A stretch of 64,000 nucleotides of DNA from Pelagicoccus mobilis (GCF_016595505.1 NZ_JAENIL010000002.1:124001-188000), one strand, 5' to 3'; positions 23,434 to 32,801 are shown, counted from the stretch's first letter. Notes: generated from the sequence alone by a model not told the origin. A program made the numbers and translations.

Positions 23434-24456
23434 ATGCATAAGCTACTCACCCTTGTCATTCTCGCCCTCATCTTCATCCAGACAACAACCTACCCATCTC
23501 AAACATTCGGAGACATTGATCGCCCGCTCTTCGCCGATCCAAATTACCACGGCTCTTGCGATCCAGAGATCGTCTGGATCGAGCAGACTAAAGAATGGTG
23601 GATTTTCTACACAGCTCGAAGAGCTCAGCGAGAGAATGCCAGCTATGTCGGTACTCCCATCGGAGTAGTCACTTCAAAGGACCTTAAAACATGGCAGTTC
23701 CGCGGTTACTGTTCTTTCGATGGAATCCCCGGAGCTCCTGACATGGACGTCACCTTATGGGCACCTGGAGTTATCCGCAACGGTGATAACTACCATATGT
23801 TCGTCACCTACAAAGACAACGCTACCCCTCCCTGGGGAGGAGACGGCGTTATCCGGCACTACATCGCGCCGGCAGATAATCTCTTAAGTGGATGGACATT
23901 GGCCGGCATACCCAACTTTCAGCAGCCCGATCCGATCGACGCCACAATCATCCGACATAAAAAACAGTTCCGTGCCTACTATCGCGTAGGCAAAAACGGG
24001 ATACAGCACTCAACAAGTCCAGACCTCAAAAAGTGGACAAACCATGGTAAGTGTGATGGTGCGGTAAACGCCCCACCAGATGAACGTGGCTTCGGCTATC
24101 AAGAAGCTCCCTACGTTTTTCATTGGAAAGATAAGTACTGGATGATCACCGACCCTCACAAAGGGCTCGCGGTCTTCCATTCCCCAGACGGCCTAACTTG
24201 GACTCAGCAAGATAGCATAATGAAAGCCCCCGGTTCTGCTCCCTCAGACGCTACCCGAGCTCGCCATCCAAGCGTAGCTATCGTCAACGACCGCGCTTTT
24301 ATCTTCTACCACACCGAACCGAATCGCCCTTACCCATCGCCCAAAGCCGAAGATCGTACTCCTCACCAAAAGATCTCCTACCTCCAAATGGCTGAACTCA
24401 CTATCAAAGACGGGCAGCTTACATGCGATCGAGATGCGTCAGTTTCTCTACCCTGA
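23434..24456 (+). CDS. Exported GH43/GH117-like five-bladed beta-propeller hydrolase
   Basis: 340 residues with a signal peptide (LLTLVILALIFIQTTTYPS). The chain shows the repeated blade pattern of clan GH-F/GH43-type enzymes: 'SCDPEIVWIEQTKEWWIFYT', 'DMDVTLWAPGVIRNGDNYHM', 'PDPIDATIIRHKKQFRAYYR', 'QEAPYVFHWKDKYWMITDPH' and 'HPSVAIVNDRAFIFYHTEP'. Candidate catalytic acids are the aspartate in 'SCDPEIVW', the aspartate in 'DPIDATII' and the glutamate in 'YQEAPYVF', matching the usual blade positions of base, pKa modulator and acid. Exo-acting removal of arabinose, xylose, galactose or anhydrogalactose residues is possible; specificity cannot be fixed. It follows the two-component genes with a hairpin element in between. 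Confidence 0.72.
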   Translation: MHKLLTLVILALIFIQTTTYPSQTFGDIDRPLFADPNYHGSCDPEIVWIEQTKEWWIFYTARRAQRENASYVGTPIGVVTSKDLKTWQFRGYCSFDGIPGAPDMDVTLWAPGVIRNGDNYHMFVTYKDNATPPWGGDGVIRHYIAPADNLLSGWTLAGIPNFQQPDPIDATIIRHKKQFRAYYRVGKNGIQHSTSPDLKKWTNHGKCDGAVNAPPDERGFGYQEAPYVFHWKDKYWMITDPHKGLAVFHSPDGLTWTQQDSIMKAPGSAPSDATRARHPSVAIVNDRAFIFYHTEPNRPYPSPKAEDRTPHQKISYLQMAELTIKDGQLTCDRDASVSLP

Positions 24457-24531
24457 GAAACTCGACCTGAAATTCATCGGAGGACTCCCCAGTCTGTAGT
24501 ACAGGAGGATAATTATCTGCTCATGATCGTT

Positions 24532-24557
24532 TTTGATTGTTTTGATTCTATTAATCA
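24532..24557 (+). promoter_or_regulatory. Candidate DeoR-type operator
   Basis: Two adjacent nine-base direct repeats, TTTGATTGT and TTTGATTCT, followed by the inverted element TTAATCA. They end 17 bases before the preferred start of the deoR-type gene. Direct-repeat operators are common for this regulator family, so autoregulation of the operon is plausible. Confidence 0.45.
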
Positions 24558-24574
24558 CAAAGAGTCCGATCGAA

Positions 24575-25327
24575 ATGACCAGAGAGGAGCAAATTCTAGA
24601 ACTACTATCCGAGCAGGAGAAGGTGTCGGTTGAGGACCTGACCCGTAGCCTCAACTCCTCCCCTGCTACTATCCGACGGGCACTCAACGCTTTAGAAGAA
24701 AAAGGAAAACTCATTCGCGTTCACGGCGGTGCCATTCCAGCTCCTCAAGATGCGGGCGAACTTAACTTCCTCGCCAAACAAAACACCCAATCTAATCCCA
24801 AACGGAGAATAGCCAGCTACGCCGCACAAGTGCCGAATGAGGGAGAAACACTCTTCATCGACTCCGGAAGCACCACCTACGAATTCGCGACGCAAATTCT
24901 CAAGAAGGGTCATTATCAAATCTACACGAACTCCCTTCCCATCTTCGAACTCGCCTGCAAACTCGATTACCCAATCAACATTGTCGGGGGCCGTTTGCGC
25001 CCTTTAAGCCGAGCAATCGTCGGCGCTGCCGCCTCCGAATGGCTAGCTGGACTTTGGTTCGACAGGGCGATCTTGGGCGCTTCTGGCCTACATCCCAAAG
25101 CCGGATTCTTCACTACAGAGGAAGAAGAGGCAGCGGTCAAAAAGACAGCATGTATGAACTCGGAGCAAACCATCGTCCTCGCCGACTCGAGCAAATGGGA
25201 CACTCCTGCAGCAGTGCAGTTCGCGTCGTGGAAAGCAGTCGATCTGCTCATCAGCGATACCTCTCTGAGCGACTCAGCCAAGAAGACGATCAAGACACAC
25301 AAGGGTACGCGAATCGAAACGGCCTAA
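24575..25327 (+). CDS. DeoR/GlpR-family transcription regulator
   Basis: About 250 residues. The N-terminal winged helix-turn-helix is clear: 'MTREEQILELLSEQEKVSVE', 'SSPATIRRALNALEEKGKL' and 'RVHGGAI', the family signature. The rest is the DeoR sensor domain related to phosphosugar-binding proteins: 'FIDSGSTTYEFATQI', 'IYTNSLPI', 'VGGRLRPLSRAIVG', 'ILGASGLHPKAGFFT' and 'VLADSSKW'. The ligand is typically a phosphorylated sugar. The frame can be read from ATG 24533, but the extra 14 residues are hydrophobic, cover the direct repeats and do not fit the family. It heads the aldolase - isomerase - kinase - mannosidase operon and most likely represses it until a phosphosugar accumulates. Confidence 0.93.
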   Translation: MTREEQILELLSEQEKVSVEDLTRSLNSSPATIRRALNALEEKGKLIRVHGGAIPAPQDAGELNFLAKQNTQSNPKRRIASYAAQVPNEGETLFIDSGSTTYEFATQILKKGHYQIYTNSLPIFELACKLDYPINIVGGRLRPLSRAIVGAAASEWLAGLWFDRAILGASGLHPKAGFFTTEEEEAAVKKTACMNSEQTIVLADSSKWDTPAAVQFASWKAVDLLISDTSLSDSAKKTIKTHKGTRIETA

Positions 25328-25359
25328 GCGTCACAAATTTTTAAATACAACAAGCAGCT

Positions 25360-26436
25360 ATGCACATGTCCAATATGAGCTACACAAGCAGCAAGAAGCG
25401 ACTCGATCAGAAGTTAAACCGTATTAAGTCCGGTACCGACACGCGACAGGATTTTATTATCGCCGACGCAAAGGACGCCGATATGGCATTCGGCATTACC
25501 GCGCCAGGTCCAAACAGAGCGGGTACTTGTCCCCATGGATACAACAAGGACTCTGGTTGCTATAAGACTCTCTCCAACTACCTCGACCAGATTCGTGCCG
25601 TAATCAAGCAGCAGCTTGTCGATATCGTTCTTCTCTCCGCTTCCAATCTCGAGCGTATCGCGATGGATGAAGGGCTCTTTCGCAACTCCCCCATCACGCC
25701 TGCAGCGAGAGCCAACGACACGACTGACGTCTGGGCGGTACGCGAAGGCAAATATCCCAGCATGCCGTCGCGACACTTCCGCACGGCAACCCTTGATCAC
25801 ATCATGAATGGAAAGATGGGATCGACTGTGCAGGGACAGTTCAAGGGTGCTGACCTTGGGCTCTACTCAATCACTTTCACAAACAACATCGACTGGGACT
25901 ACGCCGCGCTCGAAGCATTCCAAGAATTCCGTATCGAAGCGGAAAAGAAACGCTTCCGCTATTTCCTAGAAGTCTTCAATCCAAACGTCGATCCAGGCTT
26001 CGATCCTCGCAAACTCGGCGGATTCCTAAACGACAGCATCATACGCTGCCTAGCCGGCGTGACGCGTGCCGGACGACCACAGTTCCTCAAAATCCCTTAC
26101 AACGGTCCAGGCCCTCTTGAGGAGCTCGTCTCCTACGATCCAAGTCTAACCGTGGGCATCCTGGGTGGCAGTGCCGGAACGACACGCGACGCCTTCCAGC
26201 TCATCCACGATGCTCAAAAGTATGGAGCCAAAGTCGCTCTCTTCGGGCGCAAGATCAACCTGTCGGAGCACCCTTTGGCGTTCATCGAGATGCTGCGAAC
26301 AATCACCGATGGAAACATAACGCCCCAAGAAGCGGTGCGTGCCTATCATGGACAACTACAAGAGGCAGGCATCGCCCCTGCTCGCTCTCTCGAGGACGAT
26401 CAACAACTCACAGAGAACACCCTCAGCTACAGCTAA
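25360..26436 (+). CDS. Class I-type (DeoC/LacD/DhnA-like) sugar-phosphate aldolase
   Basis: 358 residues, no signal peptide. The C-terminal half has the look of a TIM-barrel Schiff-base aldolase: 'FLEVFNPN', then 'RPQFLKIPYNGPGPLEELVS' with K244 as the candidate Schiff-base lysine, 'VGILGGSAGTTRDAFQLIHD' as phosphate-binding loop, and 'GAKVALFGRKINLSEHP'. This pattern is shared by tagatose-bisphosphate aldolase, DhnA-type fructose-bisphosphate aldolase and related proteins; the exact substrate is not visible. The next genes encode a mannose/lyxose isomerase-like cupin and a PfkB kinase, so cleavage of a phosphorylated fructose (or another ketose) to trioses is the best inference. ATGs at codons 3 and 6 are alternative starts. 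Confidence 0.75.
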   Translation: MHMSNMSYTSSKKRLDQKLNRIKSGTDTRQDFIIADAKDADMAFGITAPGPNRAGTCPHGYNKDSGCYKTLSNYLDQIRAVIKQQLVDIVLLSASNLERIAMDEGLFRNSPITPAARANDTTDVWAVREGKYPSMPSRHFRTATLDHIMNGKMGSTVQGQFKGADLGLYSITFTNNIDWDYAALEAFQEFRIEAEKKRFRYFLEVFNPNVDPGFDPRKLGGFLNDSIIRCLAGVTRAGRPQFLKIPYNGPGPLEELVSYDPSLTVGILGGSAGTTRDAFQLIHDAQKYGAKVALFGRKINLSEHPLAFIEMLRTITDGNITPQEAVRAYHGQLQEAGIAPARSLEDDQQLTENTLSYS

Positions 26437-26448
26437 TTCTAGATTCAA

Positions 26449-27015
26449 ATGAACCGCTCCCAAATCAACCGAGTCTTCAAGCAAGCGTCCGAATGCTTCA
26501 AGCAGCACCACTGGCACCTCCCACCTAACCCGTCTTGGGACGTAACTGACTTTGGCTTGGGTGATTTCGACCGCACAGGACTCACACTTATCAATTTGTC
26601 GGAAGAACCTGAATACTGCGAAAAACTCATGTACGCTCGGCAGGGGCAGACCACACCTGCCCATACTCATGCAAGGAAGAAGGAGGACATCATCTGCAGA
26701 GTTGGTGAACTCACTCTCCAACTGTGGGACGGTTTGCCCGAAAAATCCGAAGGAAACGAGTTCACCATACAAGTAAACCAGCGACCACGAACCCATCGTT
26801 CTGGCGACGAGCTCCACTTGCTATCGGGAGAACGCGTAACCCTTCAGCCCGGCATCTACCATTCTTTCTGGCCCACCAGCAGTGAATGTATCATCGGAGA
26901 AGTATCCACTGCCAACGACGACACAAACGACAATATTTTCGTCGACCCAAAAATTGGACGCTATCCCGGCATCGAGGAGGACGAGCCGGCTCTCGTCCAC
27001 CTTATAAGCGAATAA
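26449..27015 (+). CDS. D-lyxose/D-mannose ketol-isomerase (YdaE-like cupin)
   Basis: 188 residues, the family length. It is a manganese cupin: 'TPAHTHARKKEDIICRVGEL' gives ligands H72, H74 and E79, and 'VTLQPGIYHSFWP' gives H138. The C-terminal stretch 'GEVSTANDDTNDNIF' and 'IGRYPGIEEDEPALVHLIS' is characteristic of the D-lyxose isomerase family of E. coli O157 and B. subtilis YdaE. These enzymes interconvert D-lyxose/D-xylulose and D-mannose/D-fructose in the cytoplasm. Because a beta-mannosidase closes the operon, mannose to fructose is the likely biological reaction. It begins 12 bases after the aldolase gene and ends 5 bases before the kinase start. Confidence 0.85.
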   Translation: MNRSQINRVFKQASECFKQHHWHLPPNPSWDVTDFGLGDFDRTGLTLINLSEEPEYCEKLMYARQGQTTPAHTHARKKEDIICRVGELTLQLWDGLPEKSEGNEFTIQVNQRPRTHRSGDELHLLSGERVTLQPGIYHSFWPTSSECIIGEVSTANDDTNDNIFVDPKIGRYPGIEEDEPALVHLISE

Positions 27016-27020
27016 TAGCA

Positions 27021-28160
27021 ATGGACTCGAACATGAGCGACGCCCGTCTCCTTTTAGCAAAAACGCTTCGAGAAAACGTATCCCAAATCCAGGAGACATC
27101 AGTTGTTTCCGGTTTTGACGGTTTTGTCGACCAACTCATTTCAGTGGTCGAAGAACGCCAAAACTTAAACAGCTTCACACCCGTTAATTCGATGACACGA
27201 TTCTCCGAGTTGATCGGACAAGCTGCGGGTCGTTCGAGCCTACGTGAGATTGTTGTAAACTCCACCGCAGCTGGAGGTTGCGCTGTCAATCTTGGTGACG
27301 GACTAAACAAGCTAGGAGTCAAACTCGACTACTTCGGGACCATCGGTTCTCCGCCACATCCAGCCTTCGATACATTCCGATCGGAGTGCCGTTCCGCAAC
27401 GGCATGGGGTTCCGAACCAGGAATGACGATGGCGCTCGAATTTCAGGACGGCAAATACATGCTTTCTTCGGTAACCCAACTCGCAGACTTCAATCCCCAA
27501 CTATTGGATACCGTTCTGCAAAATGGAAGTTTTCTAGAAGCTTGTACCAAGGCCGAGGCAATAGCTCTTACCAATTGGTCCTTGTACCCACACATGACGG
27601 AATGTTGGGAAATCCTGCAAAACAGAGTCTTCGACCAACTGGAACACAGACCTTGGATCTTCATCGATCTGGTAGATCCTAGAAGCCGTTCCGCTAAAGA
27701 CATCGATTGCATGCTGGAAACATTAACGAAGTTCCAGCACTCCGGTCGTTGTATTCTTGGCGGTAATCTCAATGAGGCGAACGTGCTCTGCGAGCGCCTT
27801 TCCCTACCACGGATCGAAAAGGAAGGTCCTGAACTGACCGAGCACCTAGTCCCACTTCGTGAAAAATTGGGGATTAGCGAAATCGCCATTCACTGCATCG
27901 CCGGAGCAGCAACCGCTGCCGAAGATGGAACAGCATGGATCGAGGGCCCCTACACTCCTACTCCGAAAAAGAGCACTGGAGCGGGTGATCGCTACAATGC
28001 GGGTTATCTACTCGGCCGCACTCTCGGACTTGATTTAAACCAATCATGCCTTCTCGGATCAGCTAGCTCCGGCTTCTTCGTCCGGAATGCAAGAAGCGGA
28101 TCCGTCGAAGAAATCTCCAACCTTTTAGAGAACTGGTCCAAAAACGAACTAACGGACTAA
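27021..28160 (+). CDS. PfkB/ribokinase-family sugar kinase
   Basis: About 379 residues, longer than the usual ~300-330. 'VVSGFDGFVDQLISVV' near the N-terminus is a substrate-side strand, 'AAGGCAVNLGDGLNKLGVKL' is the family's glycine-rich substrate region, and 'KKSTGAGDRYNAGYLLGRTL' holds the ATP anion hole with catalytic D323. A longer frame starts at 26886 inside the isomerase gene but has unrelated residues and was rejected; ATG 27033 is another option. In this operon it should phosphorylate the ketose from the isomerase, giving fructose-1- or fructose-6-phosphate for the aldolase or glycolysis. Specificity is inferred from context only. Confidence 0.87.
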   Translation: MDSNMSDARLLLAKTLRENVSQIQETSVVSGFDGFVDQLISVVEERQNLNSFTPVNSMTRFSELIGQAAGRSSLREIVVNSTAAGGCAVNLGDGLNKLGVKLDYFGTIGSPPHPAFDTFRSECRSATAWGSEPGMTMALEFQDGKYMLSSVTQLADFNPQLLDTVLQNGSFLEACTKAEAIALTNWSLYPHMTECWEILQNRVFDQLEHRPWIFIDLVDPRSRSAKDIDCMLETLTKFQHSGRCILGGNLNEANVLCERLSLPRIEKEGPELTEHLVPLREKLGISEIAIHCIAGAATAAEDGTAWIEGPYTPTPKKSTGAGDRYNAGYLLGRTLGLDLNQSCLLGSASSGFFVRNARSGSVEEISNLLENWSKNELTD

Positions 28161-28196
28161 GCACAAGCAATCGAGCTTCCAAACAACAGAGGCAAC

Positions 28197-30440
28197 ATGA
28201 CTTCCACATCCGCAGATAGAACCGAACTTGAATGGCTCGTTGGGTATCACGATTCTCGCGACAATAAACCCGACACCTTTTTTCCGGCAACTGTACCTGG
28301 AGCTGTTCAACTTGACTGGGCGAAAGCTACCGGACAGCCAGAATACTGGAAAGCGGAAAATCCCAAACTGTTCGAGTGGGCCGAAAATTCGTACTGGACT
28401 TATAAGACAAACATCGACCTGAGCAGAGTCGCGAATGGTTCGATCCCCTACTTTGTTTGCGGTGGCGTCGACTATCAATTCGAAGTCAAAATCGAAGGCA
28501 CTACCGTGCACTCGCAAGAGGGCATGTTCACGCCTTTCGAACTCTCACTCGAGAATCACATCGGAAAACGTATTCAAATCGAAATACTCGTTTACCCCGC
28601 TCCAGACTCCGGAGACGACTCCACTCACCACTCTGTAGCCAACGCTTGCTCAAAACCGCCGGTATCATGGGGCTGGGACTGGCATCCGAGACTTGTTCCC
28701 CTAGGTATCTGGAAAGACACGTTCATAGAGGAGCGACCCTCTGTGCATCTCTTCAATCTCAGTTTCGAAACGCGCCTTGATGAAAACTGCCAACGGGCGA
28801 CATTGACGATAAACACAGAGAGCAACCAACCCACCAAGTTGCCTTTAAACCTTACCCTGCGTTCGCCATCCGGCGCGGTTGCTCATCAATCTACTCTATC
28901 GCTCGCGAGTGGAAGTGCCTCTCATACGGTCACAATCGAAAATCCAGAGCTCTGGTGGCCAAACGAGCATGGTCCACAATCTCGATACGAACTAATCGCC
29001 GAACTGCAGTCTGGGGACGGTACCGCCCAATCCACGCTAAAGAAACGCGTGGGATTTCGCCGTATTCGCCTCGTCATGCATGAGGGTGCCTGGGATGAGC
29101 CTTCAACCTTTCCGAAAGGCCGTAGCAATCCACCTATAACCCTCGAAGTAAATGGTCGCTCCATCTTCTGCAAAGGAACCAATTGGGTTCCTCCAGAGAT
29201 TTTTCCTGGTATCATAGATCAGGATACTTATCGCCCCTTGCTAGAGATGGCCCAGAAAGCCCACTTCAACTTGCTACGCAATTGGGGCGGCGGAATCATC
29301 AACAAAGAGAGTTTCTTCGATCAATGCGACGAACTTGGGCTAATGGTTTGGCAGGAATTCCCTATCGCCTGCAACCGCATGAGCGAAGAAGACCACTACC
29401 TAGAAACCCTCAACCAGGAGTCAAAGTCGATTATTGAAGCCGGTCGGCAACACCCTTGCCTCGCCATTTGGTGCGGCGGAAACGAGCTCTTCAATGCCTG
29501 GTCGATGATGACTGATCAGCATCCAGCATTGAGACTTCTCAATCGGAATTGCTACGATCTTGATCCGCGCACCCCTTTCCTGCCGACGTCACCGGTAATG
29601 GGTATGGCTCACGGCCATTACGTTTTTCGCGACCAATCCAATGGCGAGGAGGTCTACTCGACATTCGGAAATGCGAACAACACTGCCTACACCGAATACG
29701 GATGTCCTGGTCCTTCCGACGTTGAATACCTGAAGACCTTCATCCCCGAAGATGAACTATTCCCTCCCCAAGCTTCTGGCTCCTGGAAAGCTCACCACGC
29801 ATTCGGAGCTTGGGGTGTCGAAGGTGACTCTTGGCTATGCCCCAGCGTCATCGACCATTATTTTGGAAAGCCTCAAACACTGGAGGAACTCGTGAAATAC
29901 GGACAGCTCCTCCAAGCCCAAGGTTATAAATTTATCTACGAAGAAGCACGACGACAAAAGCCCGTCTGCTCCATGGCCTTGAACTGGTGCTACAACGAGC
30001 CCTGGCCAAGCGCTGCGAACAATAGCCTCATCAACTGGCCTCACCGGCCCAAACCAGCCTATCACGCTGTAGCGGAGAGCTGCCGCCCGGTACTCTTAAG
30101 CGCTTCTGTATCCAAATTCCAATGGTCTGAAGGCGAAACGTTCGTCTGTAACCTGTGGCTTTTGAACGATCATCATGAAGCGATTGAAGGCGGACAACTC
30201 GAAGCCCAACTGGTGTTCCCAGACCAAACAATCCAAGTGCTTCAGTGGACTTACCCAGAAATCGAAGCCAACAAGAACCTAGCCGGGCCGAGCGCTCGCT
30301 GGGAGTTGCCGAAGTGCGAACAAAACACCTTCGACCTAAAACTCGTCGACACTCGCAATCCTGAGCGAAACTCGGTTTACACCTTCGCTTACAAAAAGGC
30401 AGAGGCGAAAGACTCAGGACCACGAGCGATGAATCAATAG
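28197..30440 (+). CDS. Cytoplasmic GH2 beta-mannosidase
   Basis: 747 residues without signal peptide. GH2 domain order is seen: N-terminal sugar-binding sandwich ('VPGAVQLDWAKA', 'WTYKTNI', 'SQEGMFTPFEL'), 'SWGWDWHPRLVPLGIWKD' which is characteristic of the beta-mannosidase branch, an immunoglobulin-like domain and a TIM barrel ('GTNWVPPEIFPG', 'FNLLRNWGGGI', 'WQEFPIAC'). Acid/base is E430 in 'WCGGNELF' and nucleophile E500 in 'AYTEYGCPG'. It would release beta-linked mannose from imported oligosaccharides and feed the isomerase, kinase and aldolase of the same operon. It is the last gene; the oppositely oriented beta-propeller gene ends 5 bases away and no terminator is evident. Confidence 0.92.
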   Translation: MTSTSADRTELEWLVGYHDSRDNKPDTFFPATVPGAVQLDWAKATGQPEYWKAENPKLFEWAENSYWTYKTNIDLSRVANGSIPYFVCGGVDYQFEVKIEGTTVHSQEGMFTPFELSLENHIGKRIQIEILVYPAPDSGDDSTHHSVANACSKPPVSWGWDWHPRLVPLGIWKDTFIEERPSVHLFNLSFETRLDENCQRATLTINTESNQPTKLPLNLTLRSPSGAVAHQSTLSLASGSASHTVTIENPELWWPNEHGPQSRYELIAELQSGDGTAQSTLKKRVGFRRIRLVMHEGAWDEPSTFPKGRSNPPITLEVNGRSIFCKGTNWVPPEIFPGIIDQDTYRPLLEMAQKAHFNLLRNWGGGIINKESFFDQCDELGLMVWQEFPIACNRMSEEDHYLETLNQESKSIIEAGRQHPCLAIWCGGNELFNAWSMMTDQHPALRLLNRNCYDLDPRTPFLPTSPVMGMAHGHYVFRDQSNGEEVYSTFGNANNTAYTEYGCPGPSDVEYLKTFIPEDELFPPQASGSWKAHHAFGAWGVEGDSWLCPSVIDHYFGKPQTLEELVKYGQLLQAQGYKFIYEEARRQKPVCSMALNWCYNEPWPSAANNSLINWPHRPKPAYHAVAESCRPVLLSASVSKFQWSEGETFVCNLWLLNDHHEAIEGGQLEAQLVFPDQTIQVLQWTYPEIEANKNLAGPSARWELPKCEQNTFDLKLVDTRNPERNSVYTFAYKKAEAKDSGPRAMNQ

Positions 30441-30445
30441 CGAGG

Positions 30446-32788
30446 CTACAATTTCAATCGCCAGAGTCCATTCCCCCAAGTCGAAACGTAAAGGTATCTC
30501 AGACCTTCCTTCTCGACCGTTTCCGCGTTCATCAAACGCTGTAGCGGGAGGTCACCCGTAACGTCCGACAAACTCGCAGCCTTTCCGGCGACAAAAGAGA
30601 GTTTAAAGATACCAAGCCCTCGGTGTTCGTGGCCTGCTTTCGTATTCAAGGTGAAATACAAATCGCCCTCACTTTCGACCATAGCATTCACAACTAAGTC
30701 TTGATCTTGATACCAAGCGGGCTGGCGTAGATTCTCCCCGTCCTTCTTTCTAAAAACGCCATACCAGTTTTTCCCTGCATCAGGCGACCAATAGATCGCG
30801 TCATCCTTGCTCACTGCAAGCGACGTCTCACCATCCACATCCCAAGCGACGATCCAACGCCCCTTCATAATGGGGAGCCATTTCCAAGTGCCTTTGATCG
30901 GGTCACGAGTCGCCTTCCAAACCAGTTTCTCGCTCCCTAAATAGATCGTGTTCTCGTCGTTAGGATCCACATACAGTCCGCGGTTCTGATCCTCAGGAAT
31001 CGTCGGCTCTGGTCCATCCCCAGTTCCCATCCTTACAAAACCACCTTTTCCGTGTTCGATAAGGGCAACAATGTCTTCACACACATAAACAGCCCCAGGT
31101 GTCGCCTTCCATGGCGAGTACGAGTGTATCTTCGTGGCAGCTACCACATATATCCGCTCCGGTTTATTCGGGTCGCTAACAATGCTACAAAATTTGTGAT
31201 CGATCAGCCCAGCTTGCTCTTTCTTTCCTCCAGCAATCTGCTTCCAGTTGTCCTTGGGTGATAGGGTATCCAGTTTTTTGGCAAAGATACGCCCATTGTA
31301 GGAGGCCGCACCCCAGCCGGTTGCGACATGGGCGAGTGCATAAACATCATCACCTACTTCAATGATGGTTGCAGCATTCGAGCGCGATCCCAGATTGCCC
31401 AAGGGTCTCAATGCAACGGACCAAGAATAGCCATCATCCCAACTCTCCGTCACTCCATTGTCAGCATTACACATGATCGCGTAATTCTTGTAGACCGCGG
31501 AATCGAAAATAACCGTACAATTTGCCCCTCTCGTCCGATAAGTACGAACCCCGTCAATCTCACTCACAAAATCGCAGTACCGCTGATCCCAGTTATATGG
31601 ATACGCGTCATCCAAGGTGTCCGAATAGAAGAGCGTCTGATCCTTCGTCGTCCAAATTCCTCGCTGCTCTTCTCCCCATTCAACAGGAGTGTAGCGCCAA
31701 CTCAGGGGCCGCGTGTAATACTGCTCCCATCCAACATCCTTCGTGTATTGGTTCGAGTGATCTAAGTCTCGGCCGTATTTGCCGCTATCCCAGCTCATAA
31801 TCTGCCTCCACTCGACATCAGGGATACTCTGGCCTTCCAGCGAAACACTAAACTCCAACAATCCAAACGGAGCGTTGTCGGGAGCAGACGTTAGCAAGGA
31901 ATGCTTTTTATCTGTAGATCTTGGGTCGATTCGAGGAATCCAATACGTGCCGGACTTTGGCTCCTTTCCTATCGCAAATAGGTCCGTCCAACTAGCCTTC
32001 TTCTGAAGACTTTCCAATGGAGCTGCATACAAGCGGCTTTCTTTCGCCTTCTTTTCGAAACAAGCGTACACCCATTCTCCGTCCGGAGAGACCTCAGTCC
32101 CCCAGCACACGGCGTTTTTCCCAATTGGCGAGCGAACCTTTTCCCATCTCTTACCGTAGTCAGAACTCAGATACATTCCATCAAATCCACCTAGAAGAAC
32201 ATAGCCTGGGCGTCCTGGAACGATTGAAATCGAATACACATCGCGCGCCCCCTTCTTTTTGTTGTAAACGGTGTACACCCAAGACTCTCCCCGATCTCGT
32301 GAAATCCATATTCCACGCTCGCCTTGTCGTCCTTCTTTGTCTGTCCAGCGGTTTCGGTTCGAGGGAGCCGCATACACGATGTTCGTATCACTAGGATCAA
32401 CCACAATCGCCATGATCGGATCATGCATCACATCTGAGCCAAATGCGTTTTTCCAAGTTCGTCCGCTATCATCGCTGGTCGCGATTCCTGTATGCATTCC
32501 CAAATACACTCTCGATGCATTCCCCGGCTCAAAGGCTGCGGTGAGCACATTGCTGCTGAATGTTTCTGGAGTCACATATTCCCAGGTAGTTCCGGCGTCC
32601 TCAGAAATGTAAGCTCCATCCACATCAGAGCAGTAGATAAGACGATCCCGGTTCTCAGGATCTAAAACAATATCCTGAATTTGTCCCCCCGCACCGGGAT
32701 TAAGATTCTCCCACTTCAGATCACCGTTTGCGAAAACGGATACAGAGATTAATAGAAAGCTTATCCAAGCGAGCGTCTTCACCATCAT
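30446..32788 (-). CDS. Secreted sortilin/GH74-like beta-propeller protein with Asp-box repeats
   Basis: 780 residues with a signal peptide (TLAWISFLLISVSVFANG). At least six Asp-box motifs (SxDxGxxW) are visible: 'SEDAGTTWEY', 'SDDSGRTWKN', 'SRDRGESWVY', 'SSDYGKRWEK', 'SWDDGYSWSV' and 'SPDAGKNWYG'. The repeats continue through the whole chain ('DPENRDRLIYC', 'DPSDTNIVYAA', 'DPNKPERIYVVAA', 'DPNDENTIYLGS'), so it probably folds as two large propellers, as in GH74 xyloglucanases and sortilin-type proteins. Whether it is an enzyme or a binding protein cannot be decided; the catalytic acids of GH74 are not certain. The gene begins 13 bases after the nucleoside hydrolase gene and would share its LacI-type operator. 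Confidence 0.78.
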   Translation of the reverse strand: MMVKTLAWISFLLISVSVFANGDLKWENLNPGAGGQIQDIVLDPENRDRLIYCSDVDGAYISEDAGTTWEYVTPETFSSNVLTAAFEPGNASRVYLGMHTGIATSDDSGRTWKNAFGSDVMHDPIMAIVVDPSDTNIVYAAPSNRNRWTDKEGRQGERGIWISRDRGESWVYTVYNKKKGARDVYSISIVPGRPGYVLLGGFDGMYLSSDYGKRWEKVRSPIGKNAVCWGTEVSPDGEWVYACFEKKAKESRLYAAPLESLQKKASWTDLFAIGKEPKSGTYWIPRIDPRSTDKKHSLLTSAPDNAPFGLLEFSVSLEGQSIPDVEWRQIMSWDSGKYGRDLDHSNQYTKDVGWEQYYTRPLSWRYTPVEWGEEQRGIWTTKDQTLFYSDTLDDAYPYNWDQRYCDFVSEIDGVRTYRTRGANCTVIFDSAVYKNYAIMCNADNGVTESWDDGYSWSVALRPLGNLGSRSNAATIIEVGDDVYALAHVATGWGAASYNGRIFAKKLDTLSPKDNWKQIAGGKKEQAGLIDHKFCSIVSDPNKPERIYVVAATKIHSYSPWKATPGAVYVCEDIVALIEHGKGGFVRMGTGDGPEPTIPEDQNRGLYVDPNDENTIYLGSEKLVWKATRDPIKGTWKWLPIMKGRWIVAWDVDGETSLAVSKDDAIYWSPDAGKNWYGVFRKKDGENLRQPAWYQDQDLVVNAMVESEGDLYFTLNTKAGHEHRGLGIFKLSFVAGKAASLSDVTGDLPLQRLMNAETVEKEGLRYLYVSTWGNGLWRLKL

Positions 32789-32801
32789 AATCGTTCTCAG
32801 T

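Noticed and set aside
26886-27020. Upstream extension of the PfkB kinase by 45 codons.
   Set aside because: It lies inside the isomerase gene in another frame and is rich in arginine and histidine, unlike any kinase N-terminus.
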